A DNA stretch of 41,148 nucleotides from CAURNT01 sp963526495 (lineage in GTDB: Bacteria > Fusobacteriota > Fusobacteriia > Fusobacteriales > Leptotrichiaceae): positions 1 through 41,148 of the forward strand of contig CAURNT010000007.1 in assembly GCA_963526495.1 (NCBI GenBank). Reading direction: 5' to 3'. Below the pieces are notes generated by a model. It made no database searches. It saw only the letters and a list, made by a program, of their open reading frames with translations, and was not told where the DNA came from. Position 1 is the first letter of the stretch, and each line of letters opens with the position of its first letter. The position numbers and the translations under genes were made by a program. Positions 1 through 7,607 of the stretch are shown here, in pieces.

Positions 1-13
1 TTTAAAGGATATC

Positions 14-43
14 ACACAACTGACATTTTGTCAATTGTGTTTT
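14..43 (+). terminator. Rho-independent terminator of a gene left of the window
   Basis: A 12-bp stem with one mismatch (14-25 pairing with 29-40) and a 3-base loop is followed by a short T run. It most likely ends a plus-strand gene lying before the window. The rest of 44-165 is AT-rich and shows no gene. Confidence 0.6.
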
Positions 44-165
44 CTCATTTCTCTTAAATTTTATTAAATAAATATGATAATGTCTTAATGTAAATAAAAA
101 CGAAATATAGATGGAATAATACAAAATTTTAATAATTAAGTTTTTTTTATTTTTAGAGCATTCTC

Positions 166-1167
166 CTATTTATTGCCATTACCTTTTAAAGTTTCATAAA
201 TAATTGCCTTTATGCAATGCATTCTATTTTCAGCTTGATCAAATACAACTGAATAATCACTTTCAAATACCTCATCTGTTACTTCTAATTCTTTTAATCC
301 AAATTCTTCATATATATTTTTAGAAATTTCTGTTTCCAAATTATGATAACTAGGTAAACAGTGCATAAATATAGCATCTTCTTTAGCTTTTTTCATAACC
401 TCCATATTAACTTGATAAGCTTTAAGATTATCTATTCTTTCCTTCCATTTACTCTTATCTTCTCCCATAGAAACCCAAACGTCTGTATAAATTACATCAG
501 CATTAATTAAAGCTTTAGATATATCTTCACTAACTTCAATTTTACTTCCTGTAATTTTTGAAATTTCTAATACTTTTTCATATATCTCTTCACTTGGAAA
601 AAGATTTTTAGGCCCACAAGCAACATAATCCATTCCAAGATAAGCACAAATTATCATTAAAGAATTGGCAACATTATTTCTACAATCTCCCATAAACACA
701 ACTTTAACATCTTCAAATTTACCTTTTTTTTCAAATATAGTAAGTGCATCAGCTAGAGCTTGTGTAGGATGAAATTCATCTGTAAGTCCATTCCATACAG
801 GTATTTTAGAATACTTAGCTAATTGTTCAACTATCTCTTGACCATATCCTCTATATTCTATTCCATCATACATTCTTCCAAGAACTCTTGCACTATCTTT
901 TATACTTTCCTTACTCCCAATTTGAGAAGTTTTTGCATCTATAAAACTTGGATTTACTCCTAAATCATAGGATGCTACCTCAAAAGCACATCTTGTTCTT
1001 GTAGATGTTTTTTCAAATATTAAAGCTATATTTTTCCCTTCTAAATATCTATGTACTTTACCTTCTTTTTTCATTTTTTTAAAATTATAGGAACTTTTTA
1101 ATAGATATTCTATTTCTTCTTTGTTATAATCAAAAAGTTTTAAAAAACTTCTACCTCTTAAATCCAT
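166..1167 (-). CDS. arcB/argF: Ornithine carbamoyltransferase
   Basis: Cytoplasmic enzyme interconverting ornithine plus carbamoyl phosphate and citrulline plus phosphate. The 333-residue length is normal for the family. Visible motifs are the carbamoyl-phosphate loop STRTR at residues 55-59, HPTQ at 133-136, the ornithine-side SMGE near 233-236, and HCLP at 269-272 (here followed by SYH rather than the common AFHD). The start is supported by an AAGGAG ribosome binding site about 5 bases upstream, with a TATAAT-like -10 further up. Catabolic (arcB, arginine deiminase pathway) and anabolic (argF) enzymes cannot be separated from sequence alone. No other arginine gene is adjacent, so the pathway direction is open; the catabolic role is my preference from the N-terminal style. 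Confidence 0.93.
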   Translation of the reverse strand: MDLRGRSFLKLFDYNKEEIEYLLKSSYNFKKMKKEGKVHRYLEGKNIALIFEKTSTRTRCAFEVASYDLGVNPSFIDAKTSQIGSKESIKDSARVLGRMYDGIEYRGYGQEIVEQLAKYSKIPVWNGLTDEFHPTQALADALTIFEKKGKFEDVKVVFMGDCRNNVANSLMIICAYLGMDYVACGPKNLFPSEEIYEKVLEISKITGSKIEVSEDISKALINADVIYTDVWVSMGEDKSKWKERIDNLKAYQVNMEVMKKAKEDAIFMHCLPSYHNLETEISKNIYEEFGLKELEVTDEVFESDYSVVFDQAENRMHCIKAIIYETLKGNGNK

Positions 1168-1212
1168 ATCTCTCCTTTCATATATATTATACTAAAAAAT
1201 AGAGAAAATGTA

Positions 1213-1271
1213 AGAACATGTACCTCCAAACTGTTTTCATTTTTTCTGTTCAGTTTATTGGTACATGTTCT
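1213..1271 (-). terminator. Large inverted repeat downstream of the YhcG-like gene, probable terminator
   Basis: Arms 1213-1233 and 1251-1271 are inverted repeats: 12 bp perfect, a 3-base mismatched bulge, then 6 bp perfect, around a 17-base loop. On the minus strand the hairpin follows the stop of the nuclease gene at 1345 and is followed by T-rich sequence. It lies just upstream of the probable ornithine carbamoyltransferase promoter, so it could end transcription of the nuclease gene and insulate the next gene. Confidence 0.5.
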
Positions 1272-1344
1272 CTTATTCTCCACTTCTATAATTTATAAAT
1301 CATTTTATTTTCTATTATACCCATTGCATGATTTTCAATTAACT

Positions 1345-2370
1345 TTATTTTTCCTTGTAATTATTTAAAACTCTTTCAACTTGTTCTTCTAATAATTCTC
1401 TATCAGGAATATATAAAGTGTATTTAGAAGCAAATATCTTATTAGACAAACTGCCAAGTACATATTCTGCCTGTATACTATCCTTATCAGTACAAAGTAT
1501 AATTCCAATCGGTTCATTATCTATATCGTCATTAACTTCCGTCTTATAGTAGTTAAGATACATATTGATTTGGCCGATTGCTTCCGGCATTAGCTTTCCT
1601 GTTTTTAACTCAATCAAAACATAGCACTTAAGTATCTTGTTATAAAATACCATATCAACATAATAATGGATATTTCCAAGTGTTACCCTTTGCTGAGAAC
1701 CAACATACATAAAGCCCTTTCCAAGTTCAAGCAAAAATTTTTCAATATGAGTTATTAAGGCTTTTTCTAAATCACTTTCCATAACCACTTTTTCTTCCGG
1801 TAGTCCTAAAAATTCAAATACATAAGGATCTTTCACAACATCACTTGCCTTATTTATTTCATTTCCCTTTAAGGCTAACTCTAATACCTTTTTTTTATTT
1901 TCATCTCCTGATGAAAGCAAAAGTCTTTCAAAAAGTGATGTTTTTATCTGCCTTTTTAGCTCTCTTACAGACCAATTTGCACTTATCGCTTCTTTTTCAT
2001 AAAAACTTCTTTTCTTCTCATCGCTTATAGAAAGCAGTTCGCAATAATGCGACCAACTTAATTTTCCAGACACCGTCTGGAAAATTGGAAAACATAAATA
2101 GAAATTTCTCATATTAAACAAGTTAGATTTTGAAAATCCCTTGCCATATTCTTTTGTTAGTTTCTTTGATAAATCTGTTATTAACTGTTTCCCATACTCA
2201 GCTCTATCAGAATTTCCTTGCTCTTCTTCTACGATAATTCGCCCAATCTCCCAGTAAGTTTCAATAAGGATATTATTAACTTCTCTTGCAACTCTATTTC
2301 TTGCATTATCCATCAATTCTTTAATACTGCTATATACATCTTTATGAATTTTATCTATTTCATTATTCAT
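1345..2370 (-). CDS. YhcG/DUF1016 family PDDEXK nuclease
   Basis: The 341-residue protein matches the YhcG layout: an N-terminal DUF1016 region (about 1-150, with the family-like sequence IIETYWEIGRIIVEEEQ read loosely at 35-55) and a C-terminal PDDEXK nuclease-like domain. In that domain YYVDMVFYN and then LIELKTGKL near 235-260 supply the D...ExK metal-binding pattern. No signal peptide or membrane segment is seen. Family members are usually accessory proteins of restriction or defence loci, but here the gene stands alone between housekeeping genes. Its bases are visibly less AT-rich than the flanking genes, which hints at transfer. An AGAGGGGG ribosome binding site precedes the start. Its substrate and role are unknown. 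Confidence 0.8.
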   Translation of the reverse strand: MNNEIDKIHKDVYSSIKELMDNARNRVAREVNNILIETYWEIGRIIVEEEQGNSDRAEYGKQLITDLSKKLTKEYGKGFSKSNLFNMRNFYLCFPIFQTVSGKLSWSHYCELLSISDEKKRSFYEKEAISANWSVRELKRQIKTSLFERLLLSSGDENKKKVLELALKGNEINKASDVVKDPYVFEFLGLPEEKVVMESDLEKALITHIEKFLLELGKGFMYVGSQQRVTLGNIHYYVDMVFYNKILKCYVLIELKTGKLMPEAIGQINMYLNYYKTEVNDDIDNEPIGIILCTDKDSIQAEYVLGSLSNKIFASKYTLYIPDRELLEEQVERVLNNYKEK

Positions 2371-2411
2371 ATAGACACCCCCTCTTTATCTATTACAATT
2401 TTAATTTAGGA

Positions 2412-4211
2412 TTATTTAGTTATTTTAAACATTGTTTCACTTGTTAATTTACCATCTTTAATAACTGGTATATCAACAGGTAATTTCCCTTTACCTTCTC
2501 CACCTTCAAATATAATCTCAAGAACTGCTGGTATATTAGGTCCAAACGCCTTGATTCCTGCATCTACTTCTGTTGGATCCATTCCTTTAAATCCATAAGC
2601 TATTAAAACTTTATCATAATCTAAATGAGCTGCAACATCATAAGGTTTATTTAAACTTACATAGATTTTATTTACATTATCTAATTTAGCTATTTCATCT
2701 GCAAGTTTTGTTCTATAATTATCCTTAGATAAAGTAGTTGCATTTATCATTGATCCATATACAATTACTGTATCGTATTTAGCATTTAATATATATTCTT
2801 TTAATGTATCTAAATTAGTCGTTGCATCATACTTAAATAATCCATATTCTACACTTTTAATTTTATCTTCTCTAACCAATCTAGTTATAGCAAAATCTGT
2901 AACCTTATTTTGATTTTCATCAAGAGTTAATATTAAAACTTTTTTAGGTATTTCTTTATTTACATTTTTAATAGTAGTTATAGCTTCTTTTGAAACTAAT
3001 CTTTCAAGTGCTCTATTTTCTTTAGAACCTATTACTTTAATTGCTTCTGATATTTTAGAATCTATATTTCTTGTATCTTTTAAAACATTTCTTTTAACTT
3101 TTAAATCATTTATTCTTTTAATAGATTCATCTATTCTTTTTTCAGATATTTCCCCTTTTTCTACCATTTCAACTAATTTATCTATGGCTTTATCTAATTC
3201 TTCAACATTTTTTAAAGAATGTAGACTAATAGGCATAAGAAGTATATCTACTCCTGCATTTATAGATAATTTCATAGCTTCAACTGGTCCAAGATTATCT
3301 GATATTGCTTTCATTCCTAAAGCATCTGTTATTACTACACCATTAAATTTCATCTTATTTCTTAAAATACCTGTTATTACATCATCAGATATAGTTGAAG
3401 GATATGTAATTTTATCACCTGTTTTTGAAATAAAATAATCTTTTTCAATTTGAGGTAATTGAACATGAGCAGTCATTATCATATCTATACCAGAATCTAT
3501 TGCCTTTTTAAATGGTACAAACTCTGTTTTTGAAAGTTCATCATAACTCTTATCAACTACTGCAAGACCTAAATGTGTATCAGTTGCTGTATCTCCATGC
3601 CCTGGAAAATGTTTACCTACTGCTATAATTTTTTCTTCTTGCATTCCTTTTATCATAGGTATTCCCATTTCTGACACAATATTAGGATCAGAAGAAAAAG
3701 AACGTAATCCTATAACTGGATTTTTAGGATTATTATTAGTATCTATTACTGGTGCAAGGTTAACATTTATACCTAAAGAATGTAATTCACTTCCTATTGC
3801 CTTACCAACCATATATGAATATTTAGAATTTCTTGTAGCACCTATAGCCATATTCCCTGGAAAATTAGTACCAGTCCCTAGTCTTGTAACTATCCCTCCT
3901 TCTTGATCTATAGATATTAACATTGGTTTTTTAGAAGCTTTTTGTAATTCATCAACAAGTTTAACTGTTTGTTTTGTTTCTTTAACATTTTGTGCAAATA
4001 ATATTACTCCATTAAAATTGTGTGATTTAATAACTTCTTTAACTTCATCATTCATAGTGTCAAAATCTTTTTTTTCTGTTTCTCCACTCATTTGCCAATA
4101 TCTAAAATCTGGCATAATCAAATACTCAATTTTTTCTCTTAATTCTTTTTGACCTGCCAAAGATAAAACAGGAAGAACTAACATTAATAAAACTTTAAAA
4201 ATTTTCTTCAT
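2412..4211 (-). CDS. Secreted glycoside hydrolase family 3, beta-N-acetylhexosaminidase type
   Basis: A 599-residue exported enzyme predicted to remove beta-linked N-acetylglucosamine, for instance from peptidoglycan or host glycans. Residues 1-20 form a Sec signal peptide with no lipobox cysteine. The GH3 TIM-barrel domain (about 25-365) contains IDQEGG, the NagZ-like KHFPGHGDTATDTH (the Asp-His acid/base loop) near 200-215, and VITDALGMKAI near 300, whose Asp is the expected nucleophile. A C-terminal alpha/beta domain (about 385-590) is present, which small NagZ enzymes lack. This resembles the two-domain enzymes of Gram-positive bacteria. The start has a strong GAGGAGGT site. It lies directly downstream of an RpiR-type regulator gene, with a terminator between them, so it probably has its own promoter and may be regulated by that protein. 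Confidence 0.9.
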   Translation of the reverse strand: MKKIFKVLLMLVLPVLSLAGQKELREKIEYLIMPDFRYWQMSGETEKKDFDTMNDEVKEVIKSHNFNGVILFAQNVKETKQTVKLVDELQKASKKPMLISIDQEGGIVTRLGTGTNFPGNMAIGATRNSKYSYMVGKAIGSELHSLGINVNLAPVIDTNNNPKNPVIGLRSFSSDPNIVSEMGIPMIKGMQEEKIIAVGKHFPGHGDTATDTHLGLAVVDKSYDELSKTEFVPFKKAIDSGIDMIMTAHVQLPQIEKDYFISKTGDKITYPSTISDDVITGILRNKMKFNGVVITDALGMKAISDNLGPVEAMKLSINAGVDILLMPISLHSLKNVEELDKAIDKLVEMVEKGEISEKRIDESIKRINDLKVKRNVLKDTRNIDSKISEAIKVIGSKENRALERLVSKEAITTIKNVNKEIPKKVLILTLDENQNKVTDFAITRLVREDKIKSVEYGLFKYDATTNLDTLKEYILNAKYDTVIVYGSMINATTLSKDNYRTKLADEIAKLDNVNKIYVSLNKPYDVAAHLDYDKVLIAYGFKGMDPTEVDAGIKAFGPNIPAVLEIIFEGGEGKGKLPVDIPVIKDGKLTSETMFKITK

Positions 4212-4264
4212 AATATATTACCTCCTCTATATTTAATATATTTTACCTTGATTTTTTATAAAAT

Positions 4265-4283
4265 CATAATATTTTGAAATATA
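4265..4283 (-). promoter_or_regulatory. TTGAAAT-type half site upstream of the GH3 gene
   Basis: The block around 4270-4280 repeats the ATTTTGAAAT half of the perfect palindrome found upstream of the RpiR gene (5201-5223). It is 55-70 bases before the GH3 start. It could be a shared operator; this rests on one matching half site only. Confidence 0.3.
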
Positions 4284-4293
4284 TTTTTAAAAT

Positions 4294-4323
4294 TAAAAAA
4301 ACATGTACTAAATCAAGTACATG
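4294..4323 (-). terminator. Terminator of the RpiR-type regulator gene
   Basis: A perfect 8-bp stem (4302-4309 with 4316-4323) and 6-base loop lie just after the regulator stop codon. On the minus strand they are followed by an uninterrupted T tract (4294-4301). Confidence 0.8.
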
Positions 4324-4333
4324 CTCATAAATA

Positions 4334-5146
4334 CTATTTACTTTTATTTGCTATAGCTTCTGCTATTATTTCTTTCATTTTAACAGCTGTTGCCTTATTT
4401 TTCAAAGCATAGCCTGTAGCTATTACATCTATTACATATAGTTGTGAAATTTTAGAAATTAAAGCTCCACCATCTAATAAATTTTCTTTTCCTGATGTTA
4501 ATAAAACAAGATCAGACATTTTAGCTATTGGTGACATAATATAGTTTGTTATAGTAATAATTTTAGCTCCATTTTTTTTTGCTATAGTTAACGGATAAAT
4601 TAAATCTATAGTTTCACCAGATAAACTTATGACGATTATAACATCTTTTTTAGTAACAGTTGAAGAATACATTACTTGAAAATGCCCATCATTTACACTA
4701 TGACCAATTTTGCCAAAACGCATAAATCTATTTTGCATTTCAAGTGCTGCAACTCCTGAAGCACCTAAACCAAAAATATACATTTTATCTGCTTTGTCTA
4801 TATATTCTATAACTTTTTCAACATCTTCTTTTTTTAATAAAGCTCTTGTATTTTTAATTGTTTCTAATATATTAGTTTCTATATTTTCTATATAGTCTTC
4901 TCCCATATCTTTTTCATTACTAGATATTTCACGAGCTACCTCTAATTTAAACTCAATAAATCCTTTAAATCCTATTTTTTTTACAAATCTAAAAATAGTT
5001 GCCTCAGACACTTTTATTTTTTTAGTAATTTCATGTAAAGGCATAAATGAAACTCCATCTTTTTCTTTAAGAATAAAATCTGCAACTTTTTTTTCTTGTT
5101 TACTAAAAGATGGGTAAAATGATTCAATTATAGATAAATACTTCAT
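4334..5146 (-). CDS. RpiR/MurR-family transcriptional regulator (HTH plus SIS domain)
   Basis: A 270-residue regulator. The N-terminal RpiR helix-turn-helix (about 1-75) includes SFSKQEKKVADFIL and VSEATIFRFVKKIGFKGF. A C-terminal SIS sugar-phosphate binding domain (about 115-255) contains IFGLGASGVAALEMQNRF and VIIVISLSGETIDLIYP. Such proteins sense phosphorylated sugars and repress or activate sugar-use genes. Its position directly upstream of a secreted beta-N-acetylhexosaminidase suggests an amino-sugar phosphate ligand (MurNAc-6-P, GlcNAc-6-P or ManNAc-6-P); this is inference. Autoregulation is suggested by a palindrome adjoining its promoter. A ribosome binding site (TAGGAGGT) precedes the ATG. 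Confidence 0.88.
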   Translation of the reverse strand: MKYLSIIESFYPSFSKQEKKVADFILKEKDGVSFMPLHEITKKIKVSEATIFRFVKKIGFKGFIEFKLEVAREISSNEKDMGEDYIENIETNILETIKNTRALLKKEDVEKVIEYIDKADKMYIFGLGASGVAALEMQNRFMRFGKIGHSVNDGHFQVMYSSTVTKKDVIIVISLSGETIDLIYPLTIAKKNGAKIITITNYIMSPIAKMSDLVLLTSGKENLLDGGALISKISQLYVIDVIATGYALKNKATAVKMKEIIAEAIANKSK

Positions 5147-5168
5147 AAAGTAACCTCCTACTTATAAT

Positions 5169-5197
5169 AGTATACCTCCATTTTTTCATTTTTTCAA
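5169..5197 (-). promoter_or_regulatory. Promoter of the RpiR-type gene
   Basis: On the minus strand, TTGAAA (5192-5197) and TATACT (5169-5174) are separated by exactly 17 bases, about 25 bases before the start codon. Confidence 0.6.
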
Positions 5198-5200
5198 TAT

Positions 5201-5223
5201 ATTTTGAAATGAAATTTCAAAAT
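5201..5223. promoter_or_regulatory. Perfect palindrome, candidate RpiR-family operator
   Basis: Ten-base arms (ATTTTGAAAT and its complement) flank a 3-base centre, immediately upstream of the -35 box of the RpiR-type gene. RpiR/MurR proteins commonly bind TGAAA...TTTCA dyads, which fits. The first bases overlap nothing else except the flank of the next terminator. Confidence 0.5.
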
Positions 5224-5224
5224 A

Positions 5225-5252
5225 ATAAAAAATATCAGTATAAACTGATATT
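5225..5252 (-). terminator. Terminator of the small secreted protein gene
   Basis: A perfect 9-bp stem (5231-5239 with 5244-5252) and 4-base loop are followed on the minus strand by six T residues. It begins a few bases after the stop codon of the 126-residue gene. Confidence 0.75.
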
Positions 5253-5258
5253 TCATTA

Positions 5259-5639
5259 TTATCTACCTTTAATTTCTACCTCATATTCTCCAGTGAAATT
5301 ATTTAAATTAATATTTAATACATATTTTTCATTAAAATTTAAATTAATGTATTTCTCAAATTCATGAGGACTATTTAATGTTATCAATACTTTTCCTTTT
5401 GAATCTACTAAAGCAAATACAACCTCTCCATTGTATCTTTCAGTTTCTATATCTAACTTAATTGTATTTAAATTAGATATATTAATACTTTTATTCTCTG
5501 TTCTATTTTGAACATAATCTTGCAATTTGTAATTTGCTTTAACAGTTCTTGAATAACTAGTAATGTTTTGCCCGTCTGATATGTTTGAAAAAGATAACAT
5601 TGAACCTGTTAATAATAATCCTAATAATATTTTTTTCAT
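5259..5639 (-). CDS. Small secreted protein of unknown function
   Basis: Not recognised. The 126-residue product begins with a clear Sec signal peptide (about 1-17, MKKILLGLLLTGSMLSFS). The mature part is polar and rich in Asn, Lys and alternating hydrophobic residues, and predicts as mainly beta strand. The C-terminal half (VVFALVDSKGKVLITL, then YVLNINLNNFTGEYEVEI) looks like a small beta-sandwich of the bacterial pre-peptidase kind, but this is a guess. No cysteine, so probably periplasmic or secreted. It is monocistronic, with its own terminator. Confidence 0.65.
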   Translation of the reverse strand: MKKILLGLLLTGSMLSFSNISDGQNITSYSRTVKANYKLQDYVQNRTENKSINISNLNTIKLDIETERYNGEVVFALVDSKGKVLITLNSPHEFEKYINLNFNEKYVLNINLNNFTGEYEVEIKGR

Positions 5640-5745
5640 TTTCCCTCCAAAAGTTTCTTGTGTTAAATCATAGTATCAAAAAAAATAAAATTAGTCAATA
5701 TATCTAAGATTATTTAAAGATTAACCCATTTAAAAAGTTTTAGGA

Positions 5746-5774
5746 TTGACTTTCTGCACCCAAAAGTATATAAT
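5746..5774 (+). promoter_or_regulatory. Promoter of the AbiE operon
   Basis: TTGACT (5746-5751), a 17-base spacer and a perfect TATAAT (5769-5774) lie about 25 bases before the antitoxin start. Confidence 0.75.
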
Positions 5775-5784
5775 TTTAGGTGCA
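5755..5784. promoter_or_regulatory. Inverted repeat over the abiE promoter, candidate AbiEi operator
   Basis: Arms TGCACCCAAAA (5755-5765) and TTTTAGGTGCA (5774-5784) match in 10 of 11 positions around an 8-base centre. They cover the spacer, the -10 box and the start region, and end next to the AAGGAGG ribosome binding site. AbiEi antitoxins are known to autorepress by binding inverted repeats at this position. Confidence 0.65.
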
Positions 5785-5798
5785 AGGAGGTAATTTAT

Positions 5799-6404
5799 AT
5801 GATTTCTATAACAAATCAAATAGAAAAGATTATGTCAGAAAATCAAGGAAAAGTTTTTTCTATTAATGATTTCTACAATCTTGGAACAAAAAATACAATT
5901 AAATCTATCTTATATAGATTAAATAAAGAAAATCAAATTACAAGGCTCATTGAAGGATTATATATAAAACCAAAATATAGCAACATTTTAAAAGAGTATT
6001 CCTATCCAGATGCAAGTGAAATTGCTGAAAAACTTGCAAATAAATTTTCTTGGACAATATCTCCTGCAGGAGATACAGCTCTAAACTATATAGGATTATC
6101 CACTCAAATCCCTAATGAATATATTTATATTTCAGATGGACCATATAGAGAATATTTATATAGAGATAAAAAAATCATATTTAAACACACAACAAATAGA
6201 AATATAACATCTTATTCCAAAGAATTGTCTATTCTAATACAAGCAATTAAGGCATTAGGCAAAGACAACATCGGTAAAGAGGATATAAAAAAACTTGCTA
6301 TATTTGCAAAAAAAATTAAAGAAAATTTTAAGGAAGATACTTTAAAACTCCCTTTTTGGATACAAGAAGTTTTACGAAAAATACAGGAGATTAACTATGA
6401 GTAA
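5799..6404 (+). CDS. abiEi: AbiEi-type antitoxin / transcriptional repressor
   Basis: A 201-residue protein of the DUF6088/AbiEi antitoxin group. An N-terminal winged helix (about 1-60, with TNQIEKIMSENQGKVFSINDF and IKSILYRLNKENQITRLIEG) precedes an antitoxin domain (about 65-200). That domain carries the typical SPAGDTALNYIGLSTQIP and YISDGPYREY segments. It should repress its own operon through the inverted repeat just upstream and counteract the downstream nucleotidyltransferase toxin. An AAGGAGG site lies 8 bases before the ATG. The stop overlaps the toxin start by 8 bases, so translation is coupled. Confidence 0.88.
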   Translation: MISITNQIEKIMSENQGKVFSINDFYNLGTKNTIKSILYRLNKENQITRLIEGLYIKPKYSNILKEYSYPDASEIAEKLANKFSWTISPAGDTALNYIGLSTQIPNEYIYISDGPYREYLYRDKKIIFKHTTNRNITSYSKELSILIQAIKALGKDNIGKEDIKKLAIFAKKIKENFKEDTLKLPFWIQEVLRKIQEINYE

Positions 6405-7425
6405 ATTATTAGAAATATCAAACGAAGAATTAGAGCTTGTTATACAAAACACTGCAGATAAATTAAATATGTCAAAAGCTATTGTAGAAAAAGATTTGTG
6501 GGTATGTATGATTTTAAAATATCTATTTAGTAAGTTTAAATACAGAGATTCTATCGTTTTTAAAGGTGGAACAAGTCTATCTAAAGTTTATAAATTGATT
6601 GAAAGATTTTCAGAAGATATAGACCTTGCATTAGACTGGAAAGTTTTAGGATACGGAAAAACAGAACCTTATGAAGATAGAAGTAATACCAAACAACTAA
6701 AATTCAATGATAAAATAAATGAGGATACAAAAGTATTTCTACGTAACGAATTTCTACCTGTTCTACAAAATGATTTTAAAGAAATACTAGAACATAAAAC
6801 ATATAGTTTCTATATTGATAAGTTTGACGAACAGACAATATGTTTTGACTACCCTAAACATCATAAAGATAGTTCTATTCTACAAGTGATAAGATTGGAA
6901 ATTGGAAGCTTAGCAGAAACAATTCCTGCAAGCAACCAACAAATAAAAACTTATATTGAAGAAATGTATCCGGAAGTATTTGATGAAAATATAGAAGTTG
7001 TGGCAGTAGACAGTTTACGAACCTTTTTTGAAAAGATTACTATACTTCATAGAGAAGCTAATCGAGTGAATGGAAATTATCCTAAAAGATATTCAAGACA
7101 TTTTTATGATATTTATAAAATGATACTAACAGATATTAGAGAAAAGAGTTTTGAAAATATCGAACTATTAAAAAGTGTTATTAACTTTAAGAAAAAATTC
7201 TACGCTAGCAATTGGGCAAAATATGATGACATCATGAATGCTAATTTAAAATTAATACCATTAAAGGAAGGACTAGAAATTTTTTCAAAAGACTATGACA
7301 GCATGAAAAATATCTTATTTGGAGAAAAAATACCATTTGATAAAATTATTAATACTCTTAAGGAATATGAGAAAGAATTAAATTTTATTATCAAAAATAA
7401 ATATAATTTTGGAAATAGACTATAA
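6397..7425 (+). CDS. abiEii: AbiEii-type nucleotidyltransferase toxin
   Basis: A 342-residue member of the AbiEii/AbiGii toxin family (DUF1814, nucleotidyltransferase fold). Near residues 50-78 it shows FKGGTSLSKVYKLI followed by FSEDIDLALD, the GG...DxD nucleotidyltransferase signature. N-terminal IVEKDLWVCMILKYLF is also typical. Characterised relatives act by adding nucleotides to tRNA or by GTP-dependent growth arrest during phage attack. It is the downstream gene of an AbiE pair, overlaps abiEi, and has its own CAGGAGA site. Both genes look intact. The remaining 7426-7515 is AT-rich with no clear terminator except weak AT hairpins. Confidence 0.88.
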   Translation: MSKLLEISNEELELVIQNTADKLNMSKAIVEKDLWVCMILKYLFSKFKYRDSIVFKGGTSLSKVYKLIERFSEDIDLALDWKVLGYGKTEPYEDRSNTKQLKFNDKINEDTKVFLRNEFLPVLQNDFKEILEHKTYSFYIDKFDEQTICFDYPKHHKDSSILQVIRLEIGSLAETIPASNQQIKTYIEEMYPEVFDENIEVVAVDSLRTFFEKITILHREANRVNGNYPKRYSRHFYDIYKMILTDIREKSFENIELLKSVINFKKKFYASNWAKYDDIMNANLKLIPLKEGLEIFSKDYDSMKNILFGEKIPFDKIINTLKEYEKELNFIIKNKYNFGNRL

Positions 7426-7515
7426 ATAATATTTATCATCTTTTTCAGATAAAAATAAAATGTATAAATAATTTTATTCATTTTAAACTTTACACTTCAA
7501 TAATTTCTATCTAGA

Positions 7516-7544
7516 TTGATTTTAAAAATGGTATATGTTATACT
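7516..7544 (+). promoter_or_regulatory. Promoter of the ABC exporter operon
   Basis: TTGATT (7516-7521), a 17-base spacer and TATACT (7539-7544), about 65 bases before the first exporter gene. Confidence 0.65.
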
Positions 7545-7558
7545 AAGTCAAACAAAAC

Positions 7559-7583
7559 AAACTACTTATACGTAGTTTTTTTT
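7559..7583 (+). terminator. Leader hairpin with U tract before the ABC exporter genes (possible attenuator)
   Basis: A 7-bp perfect stem (7559-7565 with 7572-7578) and 6-base loop run into a stretch of eight T residues ending at 7583. It lies between the promoter at 7516-7544 and the ribosome binding site of the first exporter gene. As a terminator inside the leader it would reduce readthrough unless antagonised. I see no ATG-started leader peptide. It could alternatively just end transcripts from abiEii. Confidence 0.5.
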
Positions 7584-7607
7584 AATAGTTTTTAGGAGGT
7601 TAATATT

